A DNA stretch of 64,000 nucleotides, from positions 1-64,000 of the forward strand of contig DDFG01000006.1 in NCBI GenBank assembly GCA_002337055.1, in the 5' to 3' direction. The notes under the pieces were generated by a model. That model saw only the letters and a program-made list of their open reading frames with translations. It had not been told where the DNA came from and did not search any database. How positions within the stretch are numbered: the first letter of the stretch is position 1; each line of letters starts with the position of its first letter. A program made the translations under genes and the position numbers. Source of the stretch: Betaproteobacteria bacterium UBA1934 (GTDB lineage: Bacteria > Pseudomonadota > Gammaproteobacteria > Burkholderiales > Rhodocyclaceae). Positions 17,262-25,329 of the stretch are shown here, one piece after another.

Positions 17262-17930
17262 TTAGGGGCGAATTTCCACGCTGCCGTCATCCTGTACGAC
17301 GCCGCTGATGGTTTGCCCGGTACCGACGCGTACCTGGAGTATTTGCCCGGCGCCGCCGCCATGGAGCGCCTTGCCTTCGCCGGTGACCGAGAAGCCGCTT
17401 CCGCGCATGATCAGTCTGACGCTTTGTCCTGCCTTGATCAACTGCGGCACCATCAGCTGTTCGACACGCAGAGGCTGTCCCGCCGCCACCGAATTTTTGA
17501 GCGTCTTGCCCAAGGCAAAGCTGGCATCGGTCAAAATGCCGGCCGGCAACAGGCTCAAATCGCCTCGCAGAGTCGCGAGATCTTCTGCGCGGATGTTCTG
17601 GCCAGCCGCCAGCGGGCGGGCGGTGACCAGATACTGCCGGGTCACGCTGATCTGAACCGGCACCATGATGTTCCAGCGAACCGGCTCTTCGCAGCGTACG
17701 CCGACATGAGTGTTACCCCAGGGTTTGGCGCCAGCCGGAGTATAGGTTTGCAGCTTGCCGCATGACGGCAATTGCGTGTGTGGGTCGAGCGGGCCGGCCT
17801 TCACGCCGATCTCTCCGGGCAAGCCCTTCGCCTCCGCACGGGCATGACGTTCGGCCGCATCCAGTATGGGATCGGCGATTGCCGACGCTACAAACGCCAA
17901 GCTCAGGGCAAGCAGAAAGATACGCATCAT
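17262..17930 (-). CDS. flgA: FlgA, P-ring assembly chaperone
   Basis: Periplasmic chaperone that helps FlgI form the P ring. An N-terminal signal peptide (MMRIFLLALSLAFVASAIA, cut near Ala19) is followed by an N-terminal lobe and a C-terminal SAF-type domain (VTARPLAAGQNIRAEDLATL, about 110-220). The 222-residue length is normal. It is divergent from flgB; no promoter for it is convincing in the 150-base shared region. Confidence 0.94.
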   Translation of the reverse strand: MMRIFLLALSLAFVASAIADPILDAAERHARAEAKGLPGEIGVKAGPLDPHTQLPSCGKLQTYTPAGAKPWGNTHVGVRCEEPVRWNIMVPVQISVTRQYLVTARPLAAGQNIRAEDLATLRGDLSLLPAGILTDASFALGKTLKNSVAAGQPLRVEQLMVPQLIKAGQSVRLIMRGSGFSVTGEGKALHGGGAGQILQVRVGTGQTISGVVQDDGSVEIRP

Positions 17931-17979
17931 GGTGCGCCATTGTGCATCAGCCGGGCGGCAATGAAAACCGGGTCACTGA

Positions 17980-17994
17980 CGGCAAAAGTTGCCG
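17980..17994. promoter_or_regulatory. CGGCAA-N3-TTGCCG palindrome between flgA and flgB
   Basis: A perfect six-base inverted repeat around AAG lies about 40 bases upstream of the sigma54 -24 element of flgB. It is a plausible binding site for the NtrC-family activator FlrC; similar CGGCAA/TTGCCG elements are recalled for the Caulobacter FlbD sites. No second clear copy was found beside the other sigma54 promoters. Confidence 0.4.
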
Positions 17995-18034
17995 ATCTCG
18001 TTCTTCAATCGCCCAATGGCGCGCGATTTTGAGA

Positions 18035-18050
18035 TGGCACACTCCGTGCA
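18035..18050 (+). promoter_or_regulatory. Sigma54 promoter for the flgB operon
   Basis: TGGCAC-ACTCC-GTGCA: a perfect -24 element, the required ten bases between GG and GC, and one deviation in the -12 element (GTGCA for TTGCA). Transcription would begin near 18061, leaving a leader of only about 16 to 22 bases. Confidence 0.88.
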
Positions 18051-18076
18051 TGAGGAGTGGCGTTCCATCTGTGCCG

Positions 18077-18487
18077 ATGATCATGTCCAACCTCACGCAA
18101 CAACTCGATGTCTTCAGCAAGGCCCTGACGCTGCGCAGCGAGCGCCATCAGGTGCTGGCTTCGAACATCGCCAATGCCGATACGCCGCAATACAAAGCGC
18201 GCGATTTCGATTTCGCGCGAGCCATGCAAAACGCTGTTGCGGGACGGACGGGTGGGTTGGGCTTGACACGTACGACAGCCGGTCATCTTGACAGCAACGC
18301 GGGAGGCATCGCTTCGGCCAATATGCAGTTTCGCTCGGTGACGCAGGGTGCGGTGGATGGCAATACCGTGGATATGGATGTCGAACGAGCCGCGATCGGC
18401 GAAAACTCGTTGCAGTACGAGGTGCTGACGCGGTTGGTTACCGACCGCCTGCAAAGCATGCGCGCGGCGATTGCCGGCAACCAGTAA
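18077..18487 (+). CDS. flgB: FlgB, proximal rod protein
   Basis: Rod subunit between the MS ring/FliE and the distal rod. The family's N-terminal motif is present as RSERHQVLASNIANADTPQY. Candidate starts are ATG 18077 and ATG 18083 (MSNLTQQLDVFSKAL); a longer reading frame upstream would cross the sigma54 promoter and is rejected. Shine-Dalgarno is weak, with GAGGAG more than 15 bases away. 136 residues as given. First gene of the rod-hook operon flgB to flgL. Confidence 0.92.
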   Translation: MIMSNLTQQLDVFSKALTLRSERHQVLASNIANADTPQYKARDFDFARAMQNAVAGRTGGLGLTRTTAGHLDSNAGGIASANMQFRSVTQGAVDGNTVDMDVERAAIGENSLQYEVLTRLVTDRLQSMRAAIAGNQ

Positions 18488-18498
18488 GGAGAGACTGA

Positions 18499-18906
18499 AT
18501 GAGTCTGATGAATGTCTTTGGCGTGTCGTCGAGCGCGATGACCGCGCAAGCAATGCGGCTGAACGCCGTGGCATCGAATCTCGCCAACGCCGACAGCATC
18601 GTATCGGCCGACGGCAAGCCCTATCGCGCCAAACAGGTGGTGTTCGAGGCAACGCCGATGGGCGATGCGGCTTCGGTTGGGGTCCGTGTCAGCAAGGTGG
18701 TGGAAGATGCCGCCCCGGCGCGCATGGTGTACGACCCCAAGAACCCGGCGGCGGACGACAAGGGTTACGTGGCTTTTTCCAACGTCAACGTTGTGGAAGA
18801 GATGACCAACATGATTTCCGCCTCGCGTTCCTACCAGACGAATGTGGAAGTCCTCAACAGCGCCAAGACCATGCTTTCGCGCACGCTGCAAATCGGTCAA
18901 GGCTGA
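18499..18906 (+). CDS. flgC: FlgC, proximal rod protein
   Basis: Rod subunit of 135 residues, exported by the flagellar type III system. It carries the N-terminal rod/hook signature (MRLNAVASNLANADSIV) and the C-terminal coiled region (EMTNMISASRSYQTNVEVLNSA) that forms the D0 bundle. AAGGAGAG just upstream is a strong ribosome site. Lies 11 bases after flgB and 12 before flgD. Confidence 0.95.
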   Translation: MSLMNVFGVSSSAMTAQAMRLNAVASNLANADSIVSADGKPYRAKQVVFEATPMGDAASVGVRVSKVVEDAAPARMVYDPKNPAADDKGYVAFSNVNVVEEMTNMISASRSYQTNVEVLNSAKTMLSRTLQIGQG

Positions 18907-18918
18907 TAGGAGAAGACG

Positions 18919-19602
18919 ATGGCAACTGTCAATTCAACCAATACCGCCGCCGACATTTTTTCTAGCATCAACGGAACGTCGTCGACCAGCAAGTCGTCGA
19001 CGGCCACCGCGTCGAAAGACATGGCGACCAACTTTCTGACGATGCTGACTACCCAGCTCAAGAACCAGGACCCGCTGAATCCTCTTGATAACGCTCAGGT
19101 CACCAGCCAACTCGCGCAGATCAACACAGTGAGCGGCATCGAAAAGCTCAACACTACGCTGACCAAATTGCTAAGCGCTTATGACGAAACGCAGGCGATG
19201 CAAGCCAGCAACCTGATCGGCAAGGCGGTCATGGTGGCGGGCAGCTCACTGCAGCTGGCCAGCGGTCAGGCGGTTGGGGGCGTCAAACTCGAGAGCAAGG
19301 CGGATGCGGTGACACTGACCATCACCGACGCGGCTGGTAACGTTGTGCAATCCGAATCGCTGGGGGCGCATGACGCGGGAACATTCGATTTTGTGTGGGA
19401 CGGCACCAATTCTGCTGGCAAAACAGCCGCTGACGGTAACTACAAGTTCAGTGTCAGCGCAACTTTGAATGGCAAGAAAGTCAATGCGACCGCCTTGCAG
19501 GCTGGCACGGTTACTGCTGTAACGCGCAGCGGAACAGATTTCGTCATCGACGTAGGTGCCTTGGGTAGCTACAGCTTCGACGACGTGCAACAGATTCTCT
19601 GA
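18919..19602 (+). CDS. flgD: FlgD, hook-capping scaffold protein
   Basis: Forms the cap under which FlgE assembles the hook; absent from the finished organelle. The N-terminal export and assembly segment contains FLTMLTTQLKNQDPLNPLDN (residues 34-53), the family hallmark. After that come Fn3/tudor-like beta domains (for example GAHDAGTFDFVWDGTNSAGK). Length 227, normal. Positioned directly before flgE as expected. Confidence 0.96.
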   Translation: MATVNSTNTAADIFSSINGTSSTSKSSTATASKDMATNFLTMLTTQLKNQDPLNPLDNAQVTSQLAQINTVSGIEKLNTTLTKLLSAYDETQAMQASNLIGKAVMVAGSSLQLASGQAVGGVKLESKADAVTLTITDAAGNVVQSESLGAHDAGTFDFVWDGTNSAGKTAADGNYKFSVSATLNGKKVNATALQAGTVTAVTRSGTDFVIDVGALGSYSFDDVQQIL

Positions 19603-19614
19603 CGGAGACACACT

Positions 19615-20949
19615 ATGGCATTCCAACAAGGTTTGAGCGGCCTGAACACGGCATCGAAGGCGCTCGACGTCACCAGCAACAATATCGCCAACGCCAGCGT
19701 GGTCGGGTTCAAATCTGCCTCTGCCCACTTTTCGGACGTGTATGCCGCCTCCCTTTCCGGGGGAGGCGCCAGTCAGGCCGGTATCGGTGTCGGCACGTCG
19801 GCAGTACAGCAGCAATTTACTCAAGGCAACATCACCACGACCAACAATCCGCTCGACATCTCGATCAACGGCAACGGATTTTTCCGGATGAGCCAGAACG
19901 GCGCAATCTCGTTTACCCGCAATGGTCAGTTCCATCTCGATAAGAGCGGCTACATCGTGAATGACCAGGGCATGCAGGTGACGGGGTACCCCGCGGACTC
20001 GACCGGTTTGATCGTGCCGTCGACCCCCTCGGCGCTACAGTTGTCTTCGTCGGATCTGTCGCCGGTGGCGACGGGCGCAAGTATTGGCGGCAGTTTTACC
20101 GGCGTGCTGGCCAACGTCAACCTGGATTCGCGCAAAGCGGCACCCACCACCGCCTGGGCAGACGGTCCGGTGCAGACGGCTGGCACCAAGGATCAATGGA
20201 ATCCCAGCCCGACGACCTACAACTATTCCACGGCATTGTCGGTGTACGATACCTTGGGTAACGCCCATACCTTGACGCTCTATTTCGTCAAGAGCGCCAC
20301 CACGCCGGGCGCGTGGGATGTACACGCCAATGTCGATGGCACGACCAACCAGAATCTCTATGCGGCCGGCAGCAACCTGGGCACTCTTCAATTCACCAGT
20401 TCCGGCCAACTGGATACGACGGTGGCCGGCAATGGGGTCATGAATATTTCCATCGATCTGGACGGGGTGATGGACGATCTGGGCAACACCAACAGCGCTA
20501 CGACGCCGCTGGCGTTCAAACTGGACTTTACGGGTTCCACCCAGTTCGGCTCGACCTATGGCACCAATAAACTGGAACAGGATGGCTATGCCTCCGGTCG
20601 ATTGACGGGTGTGGCCGTCGGGGCCGACGGCGTGATCCAGGGGCGCTACAGCAATGGCCAAACGCGTAACCAGGGGCAGGTCGTGCTTGCCAATTTCACC
20701 AACCCCAACGGTCTTAAGTCTGCGGGCGGCAACCAGTGGGTCGAGACACCCGATTCAGGGGCTCCGCTGGTTGGTGCTCCGAACTCCTCCAGTCTGGGTG
20801 TCTTGCAATCCGCATCCGTCGAAGAATCGAACGTCGACCTGACGGCGGAACTGGTGACGATGATTACGCTGCAACGTAACTATCAGGCCAACGCCCAGTC
20901 GATCAAGACGCAGGACCAGATCATGCAAACTCTGGTCAGCCTGCGCTGA
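19615..20949 (+). CDS. flgE: FlgE, hook protein
   Basis: Structural subunit of the hook. N-terminal rod/hook signature LDVTSNNIANASVVGFKSAS; extended beta-rich central region; C terminus with VDLTAELVTMITLQRNYQAN and QIMQTLVSLR typical of the axial-protein family. 444 residues. ACGGAGACAC upstream provides a ribosome site. Export depends on FlhA/FlhB, and length is presumably set by FliK (33093-34220). Confidence 0.97.
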   Translation: MAFQQGLSGLNTASKALDVTSNNIANASVVGFKSASAHFSDVYAASLSGGGASQAGIGVGTSAVQQQFTQGNITTTNNPLDISINGNGFFRMSQNGAISFTRNGQFHLDKSGYIVNDQGMQVTGYPADSTGLIVPSTPSALQLSSSDLSPVATGASIGGSFTGVLANVNLDSRKAAPTTAWADGPVQTAGTKDQWNPSPTTYNYSTALSVYDTLGNAHTLTLYFVKSATTPGAWDVHANVDGTTNQNLYAAGSNLGTLQFTSSGQLDTTVAGNGVMNISIDLDGVMDDLGNTNSATTPLAFKLDFTGSTQFGSTYGTNKLEQDGYASGRLTGVAVGADGVIQGRYSNGQTRNQGQVVLANFTNPNGLKSAGGNQWVETPDSGAPLVGAPNSSSLGVLQSASVEESNVDLTAELVTMITLQRNYQANAQSIKTQDQIMQTLVSLR

Positions 20950-20975
20950 TGACAGACTGAGGCGGGAGCGAAGGC

Positions 20976-21719
20976 ATGGATCGGCTGATCTACACCGCGA
21001 TGACCGGCGCCAAGCATGTATTCATGCAGCAGGCAGGCACCGCGAACAATCTGGCCAACGCCAGTACCATCGGGTTCAAGGCGCAGGAGCATCGCTTCCG
21101 CGCTGTGCCGGTGCAGGGCGACGGCATGCCGACTCGCGCCTTCGTCGTCGATGCCTCGGTCAAGGATGTCTTCGATCAGGGGCCGCTGATGTATTCCGGT
21201 CGCAACCTCGATGTGGCGGTTGAAGGGCAGGGATGGATTGCTGTACAACTGCCGGATGGCAGCGAGGCCTACACCCGAGCCGGTAGCCTTGATGTCAATG
21301 CCAACGGCTTGTTGCAGACCAAGAGCGGCCAGACTGTGTTGGGTGACGGTGGCCCGATTACGATTCCGCCCGACAACAGCATCGAAATCGCGCCGGATGG
21401 CACGGTATCGGTGGTGCCCGAGTATGGTGCCCGCAACAACGCCAACGCGATTGGTCGAATCAAGCTTGTCAATCCGCCTGAGGCCGATCTGGTGCGGGGC
21501 GGCGACGGGTTGTTCCGGCTCAAAAGCGGTCAGCCGGCGCCGGTCAACGAGAATGTTCGTCTTACTTCGGGGTCACTTGAAGGCAGCAACGTCAACGTCA
21601 CCGATGCGATGGTTAATCTGATCAGCCTTTCCCGCCAGTTTGAAATGCAGATCAAGTTGCTGCAAACCGCCGATACCAATGCCCGCCAGGCCGATCAACT
21701 GATTGCCATGAGCCGCTGA
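20976..21719 (+). CDS. flgF: FlgF, proximal rod protein
   Basis: Rod subunit of 247 residues. Starts MDRLIYTAMTGAKHVFMQQ, followed by the axial-family motif AGTANNLANASTIGFKAQE and, centrally, DVAVEGQGWIAVQLPDGS, the block shared by FlgE, FlgF and FlgG. Ends in the helical EMQIKLLQTADTNARQADQL. Next to flgG, its paralogue, as in nearly all flagellar clusters. Confidence 0.96.
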   Translation: MDRLIYTAMTGAKHVFMQQAGTANNLANASTIGFKAQEHRFRAVPVQGDGMPTRAFVVDASVKDVFDQGPLMYSGRNLDVAVEGQGWIAVQLPDGSEAYTRAGSLDVNANGLLQTKSGQTVLGDGGPITIPPDNSIEIAPDGTVSVVPEYGARNNANAIGRIKLVNPPEADLVRGGDGLFRLKSGQPAPVNENVRLTSGSLEGSNVNVTDAMVNLISLSRQFEMQIKLLQTADTNARQADQLIAMSR

Positions 21720-21733
21720 GAGAAAGTACCGCC

Positions 21734-22516
21734 ATGATTCGTTCCCTCTGGATTGCACGCACCGGCCTCGATGCCCAGCAGACACAACTGGATGTCATCG
21801 CCAACAACCTGGCCAACGTCAGCACTAACGGCTTTAAACGCTCGCGAGCGGTGTTCGAGGATTTGCTTTACCAGACCATACGTCAGCCTGGTGCCCAGTC
21901 ATCTCAGTCGACGCAGGTGCCCACCGGCCTGCAACTGGGTACGGGCGCCAAGCCCGTATCGACGGCACGTATTTTCACGCAAGGGAATTTGCAGAAGACC
22001 GATAATTCGCTTGATTTGGGGATCGCCGGCAACGGCTTCTTCCAGGTGCTGCTGCCGGATGGCACCACGGGCTACACCCGCGACGGTTCATTTCAGCGTG
22101 ACAATCAGGGGCAGATCGTCACAGCCGACGGCTATCCGCTGCAACCCAATATCACCATTCCGGCCAATGCGCTGACAATCAGCGTCGGTCAGGATGGCAC
22201 GGTCACCATCACACAGTCCGGTTCGTCCGCGACGACGCAGATCGGCACCATTCAGGTGGCAACCTTCATCAATCCTGCGGGCATGCAGAGCATAGGCCAG
22301 AATCTGTTTCTGGAAACCGCCGCCAGCGGCACCCCGACTCCCAACACGCCGGGACAGAACGGCGCCGGCCTGATCAATCAGGGATATGTCGAAACCTCCA
22401 ACGTCAATGTGGCGGAAGAATTGGTCTCGATGATCCAGACCCAGCGCGCCTACGAGGTCAACTCCAAGGTCGTGTCGACCTCGGATGCGATGCTCGGCCG
22501 CCTTACCCAGATTTGA
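21734..22516 (+). CDS. flgG: FlgG, distal rod protein
   Basis: Major distal rod subunit of 260 residues. Shows MIRSLWIARTGLDAQQ, LDVIANNLANVSTNGFKRSR and the distal-rod block DLGIAGNGFFQVLLPDG, and ends with the conserved AYEVNSKVVSTSDAMLGRLTQ. The sequence is strongly conserved and its length is exactly the common one. Lies 14 bases after flgF and 9 before flgH. Confidence 0.97.
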   Translation: MIRSLWIARTGLDAQQTQLDVIANNLANVSTNGFKRSRAVFEDLLYQTIRQPGAQSSQSTQVPTGLQLGTGAKPVSTARIFTQGNLQKTDNSLDLGIAGNGFFQVLLPDGTTGYTRDGSFQRDNQGQIVTADGYPLQPNITIPANALTISVGQDGTVTITQSGSSATTQIGTIQVATFINPAGMQSIGQNLFLETAASGTPTPNTPGQNGAGLINQGYVETSNVNVAEELVSMIQTQRAYEVNSKVVSTSDAMLGRLTQI

Positions 22517-22525
22517 AGGCATGCC

Positions 22526-23188
22526 ATGAAGCCGATTTTTCTTGCCTTTCTCGCGCTGGCTGCATTGGCGGGTTGTCAGACAGTGCCGCCGACCAATGTG
22601 CATCAGCCGATGACCATACGCCCGCAAGCGCGCTCGGAAGCGCTGGCAACCAATGGAGCCATCTTCCAGTCCGGCTACAGTCGGCCGCTGTTCGAGGATC
22701 GGCGTGCGCGCTACGTCGGCGACACGATTACCGTCAAGATCACCGAAAATACTTCGGCGTCGACCAAATCCAATGCCGAGATGCAGCGCGCCAGCAGCAT
22801 CAGCGCTTCGGTCGATCCGATGAAGGGTGTGCTTGGCAACACTTTCGAAGGCATGTCGCTGGGTGCCAAGGGCGCCAACAATTTCAGTGGCAAGGGCGAT
22901 GCCGCCAACACCAACGTCTTTACCGGCACGATGACGGCGACCGTCATCGAAGTACTGCCCAATGGCAATTTGCTGATTTCCGGCGAGAAGCAACTCGCCA
23001 TCGGCCAGCAGACCGAGTATGTGCGTGTTTCTGGCGTTGTGAATCCGGCCTTTGTCGGCATCGATAATCTGGTCAATTCCTCGAACATCGCCGATGCGCG
23101 GATTGAGTACAAATCGTCCGGCTTCATCAGCGAGGGGCAGGTGATGGGGTGGCTGGCACGCTTCTTCCTTAGTTTCCTTCCGTTCTGA
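22526..23188 (+). CDS. flgH: FlgH, L-ring lipoprotein
   Basis: Outer-membrane lipoprotein forming the L ring around the rod. A lipoprotein signal sequence with lipobox LAGC places the modified cysteine at residue 17. The conserved region FEDRRARYVGDTITVKITEN and the later VRVSGVVNPAFVGIDN block match the family. 220 residues. Preceded by flgG and followed by flgI, the P-ring protein that it contacts. Confidence 0.96.
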   Translation: MKPIFLAFLALAALAGCQTVPPTNVHQPMTIRPQARSEALATNGAIFQSGYSRPLFEDRRARYVGDTITVKITENTSASTKSNAEMQRASSISASVDPMKGVLGNTFEGMSLGAKGANNFSGKGDAANTNVFTGTMTATVIEVLPNGNLLISGEKQLAIGQQTEYVRVSGVVNPAFVGIDNLVNSSNIADARIEYKSSGFISEGQVMGWLARFFLSFLPF

Positions 23189-23202
23189 TACGGAGATGGA
23201 AA

Positions 23203-24288
23203 ATGCGCAATATCAACGGCAAAAGCTTCCGGTTGGCGGCAATCCTCGCCGTCGGGATGTTGCCGTTCTGGGGTATCCCGGCGCACGCTGAGCGCATCAA
23301 GGATCTGGCCAGTCTGCAAGGCGTACGCCAAAACCAGTTGATTGGCTATGGCCTCGTCGTTGGACTCGACAACAGCGGCGATCAGACGACGCAAACGCCT
23401 TTTACCACACAGGCGATCCTCAACATGCTGGCGCAACTAGGCGTCAATCTGCCCGTCGATCAAGCCAGCAAACTCCAGCTGAAGAATGTCGCTGCGGTGA
23501 TGGTGACAGCCAGCCTGCCACCGTTTGCACGGGCAGGGCAGAACATCGACGTGACCGTCTCCTCCATGGGCAACGCCAAGAGCCTGCGCGGCGGGACATT
23601 ATTGCTGACGCCCCTGAAAGGCGCCGACGGGCAGATCTATGCCATGGCGCAAGGCGGTGTCGTGGTGGGCGGTGCAGGGGCGTCGGCAGGGGGCGCCAGC
23701 GTCACGGTCAACCATCTGTCGGCAGGGCGTGTGCCGGCAGGGGCTACTGTTGAGCGTGCGGTGCCTACAGCGGTGGGTCAGGGCGCCTATGTCTATTACG
23801 AACTGGGCAACACCGATTTTGGCACCGTGCAGCGCGTGGTTGAGGCGATCAACAAGGCGACGGAGGCGGGTACGGCAGAGGCCATGGATGGCCGTCAGAT
23901 TCGCGTGCGTGCACCGGAAGACGCCAATGCCCGTGTCGCCTTTTTGGGAAGGGTCGAGAATCTTGATGTGCAGCCGATAGCGGCTATGGCCAAGGTGATC
24001 GTCAATCCGCGCACGGGCTCGGTGGTCATGAACCAGAAGGTGACATTGGAGAACTGTGCGGTGGCGCACGGCAATCTTTCAGTGACGGTCGGCAATCAGC
24101 AGCCCGGCGCGACCGAAGTACAGGTTAAGCAAGAAGGCGGCAGCCTGATGAGTGTCAAGGCAGGCGCCAATCTGGCCGATGTGGTCAAGGCGCTGAACGC
24201 GCTGGGTGCCAACCCGATGGATTTGCTGGCAATTCTGCAAGCCATGAAGGCGGCCGGCGCCTTGCGCGCTGATCTTGAAATCATCTGA
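23203..24288 (+). CDS. flgI: FlgI, P-ring protein
   Basis: Periplasmic subunit of the P ring bound to peptidoglycan. Signal peptide up to about residue 29 (ending IPAHA), then the family hallmark RIKDLASLQGVRQNQLIGYG and LVVGLDNSGDQT. The rest follows the full-length family, including AKVIVNPRTGSVVMNQ near residue 262. 361 residues. Its maturation should need FlgA, encoded nearby on the opposite strand. Confidence 0.97.
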   Translation: MRNINGKSFRLAAILAVGMLPFWGIPAHAERIKDLASLQGVRQNQLIGYGLVVGLDNSGDQTTQTPFTTQAILNMLAQLGVNLPVDQASKLQLKNVAAVMVTASLPPFARAGQNIDVTVSSMGNAKSLRGGTLLLTPLKGADGQIYAMAQGGVVVGGAGASAGGASVTVNHLSAGRVPAGATVERAVPTAVGQGAYVYYELGNTDFGTVQRVVEAINKATEAGTAEAMDGRQIRVRAPEDANARVAFLGRVENLDVQPIAAMAKVIVNPRTGSVVMNQKVTLENCAVAHGNLSVTVGNQQPGATEVQVKQEGGSLMSVKAGANLADVVKALNALGANPMDLLAILQAMKAAGALRADLEII

Positions 24289-24290
24289 CG

Positions 24291-25274
24291 ATGAGCGGCA
24301 AGATCGACGACCTCCCCAAGCGCCTGGCGCTGGATGCGCGCGCGACGCAGGATCTGCGCAACAAATTCGCGCAAGATCCAGAAGGCGGCTTGAAGGCAGC
24401 GGCGCAGCAGTTTGAGGGCATGTTCCTGCAAATGGTGCTGAAAAGCATGCGCGACACCGTGCCGCAAGACGGGATGCTGAGCAGCGACTCGACCCGCTTT
24501 TACACTTCGATGCTCGATCAGCAACTGGCACAGGAATTGGCGAACAGGCCGGGGCTTGGTTTTGCCAAATTGATCGAGCAGCAGTTGGGACGAACCATGA
24601 ACACCGCTGCAACCAGTGGCTCGACGGCAAGCACTGCCGCCCCTGCCGGCAATTCCTTGCCGCTGACGGTCAACGACACTCGCCATTTATCCGTGCAGGC
24701 GACCGATGCCCTGAACCGGCTGACGGCCGCCCTGCGTGGCGCCGACGGAAGTGTCGTGGCGGCAGGTTCGGATGCTCTCGCGTCGGGGGGGGACGGGGTA
24801 CCGGTATCAACGCGTGAGTTCGCCAATCGCGTCTGGCCGAGCGCCGTCGAGGCCAGTCGTGCCACGGGTATTCCGCCCCAGTTTCTGGTTGCTCACGCGG
24901 CGCTGGAGAGTGGATGGGGCAAGGGCGAGATCCGGCGCGCCGATGGCAGCGGCAGCTACAACCTGTTCGGAATCAAGGCCGGCAAATCCTGGACAGGGCC
25001 GGTTGTCGAGGCGAGTACCACCGAATATGTGGATGGCGTGGCGCAGAAGGTGAACGAGAAGTTTCGCGCTTACTCCTCCTATGCCGAGGCGTTCCGCGAT
25101 TACGCCAGCCTGCTCCGTGACAACCCGCGATATGGCGTGGTAATCGGATCGCAGGATGGCACGGAGTTTGCAAAAAGGTTGCAACAGGCAGGGTATGCCA
25201 CCGATCCGGCGTACGCCGAAAAACTGGCGCGCATCATCAACGGCCCGACCCTGCGCCAGGCCCTGATCGGCTGA
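24291..25274 (+). CDS. flgJ: FlgJ, rod cap and peptidoglycan hydrolase
   Basis: Bifunctional protein: the N-terminal rod-capping domain (about 20-105, with AAAQQFEGMFLQMVLKSMRD) and a C-terminal glucosaminidase/muramidase domain that opens the peptidoglycan for the rod. The catalytic-region motif AHAALESGWG contains Glu206, followed by NLFGIKAG and YSSYAEAFRDYASLL. A Ser/Thr/Ala-rich linker joins the two. At 327 residues it is the dual-domain form of beta- and gammaproteobacteria. Starts two bases after flgI. Confidence 0.96.
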   Translation: MSGKIDDLPKRLALDARATQDLRNKFAQDPEGGLKAAAQQFEGMFLQMVLKSMRDTVPQDGMLSSDSTRFYTSMLDQQLAQELANRPGLGFAKLIEQQLGRTMNTAATSGSTASTAAPAGNSLPLTVNDTRHLSVQATDALNRLTAALRGADGSVVAAGSDALASGGDGVPVSTREFANRVWPSAVEASRATGIPPQFLVAHAALESGWGKGEIRRADGSGSYNLFGIKAGKSWTGPVVEASTTEYVDGVAQKVNEKFRAYSSYAEAFRDYASLLRDNPRYGVVIGSQDGTEFAKRLQQAGYATDPAYAEKLARIINGPTLRQALIG

Positions 25275-25283
25275 CGCATTCTC

Positions 25284-25310
25284 TCAATTACCGCCGTTTT
25301 CGGCCGTTAA
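25284..25310 (+). promoter_or_regulatory. Sigma28 (FliA) promoter for flgK-flgL
   Basis: TCAA at 25284-25287, 15 bases, GCCGTTAA at 25303-25310. The -10 element has one mismatch and the -35 is the same TCAA variant as before flgM. It lies in the 55-base gap between flgJ and flgK, about 20 bases ahead of the flgK start, so the junction genes can be expressed late as well as from the flgB promoter. Confidence 0.8.
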
Positions 25311-25329
25311 CCTCTACGGAGGCAATTTA

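Noticed and set aside
17201..17362. N-terminal extension of FlgM by 54 codons
   Set aside because: It overlaps the end of flgA and the sigma28 promoter; FlgM proteins are about 90-100 residues and begin like MKIDSHFK.
17762..18076. N-terminal extension of flgB of about 105 codons
   Set aside because: It would run through the sigma54 promoter and the palindrome, and has no similarity to rod proteins; the family start is at MSNLTQQL.
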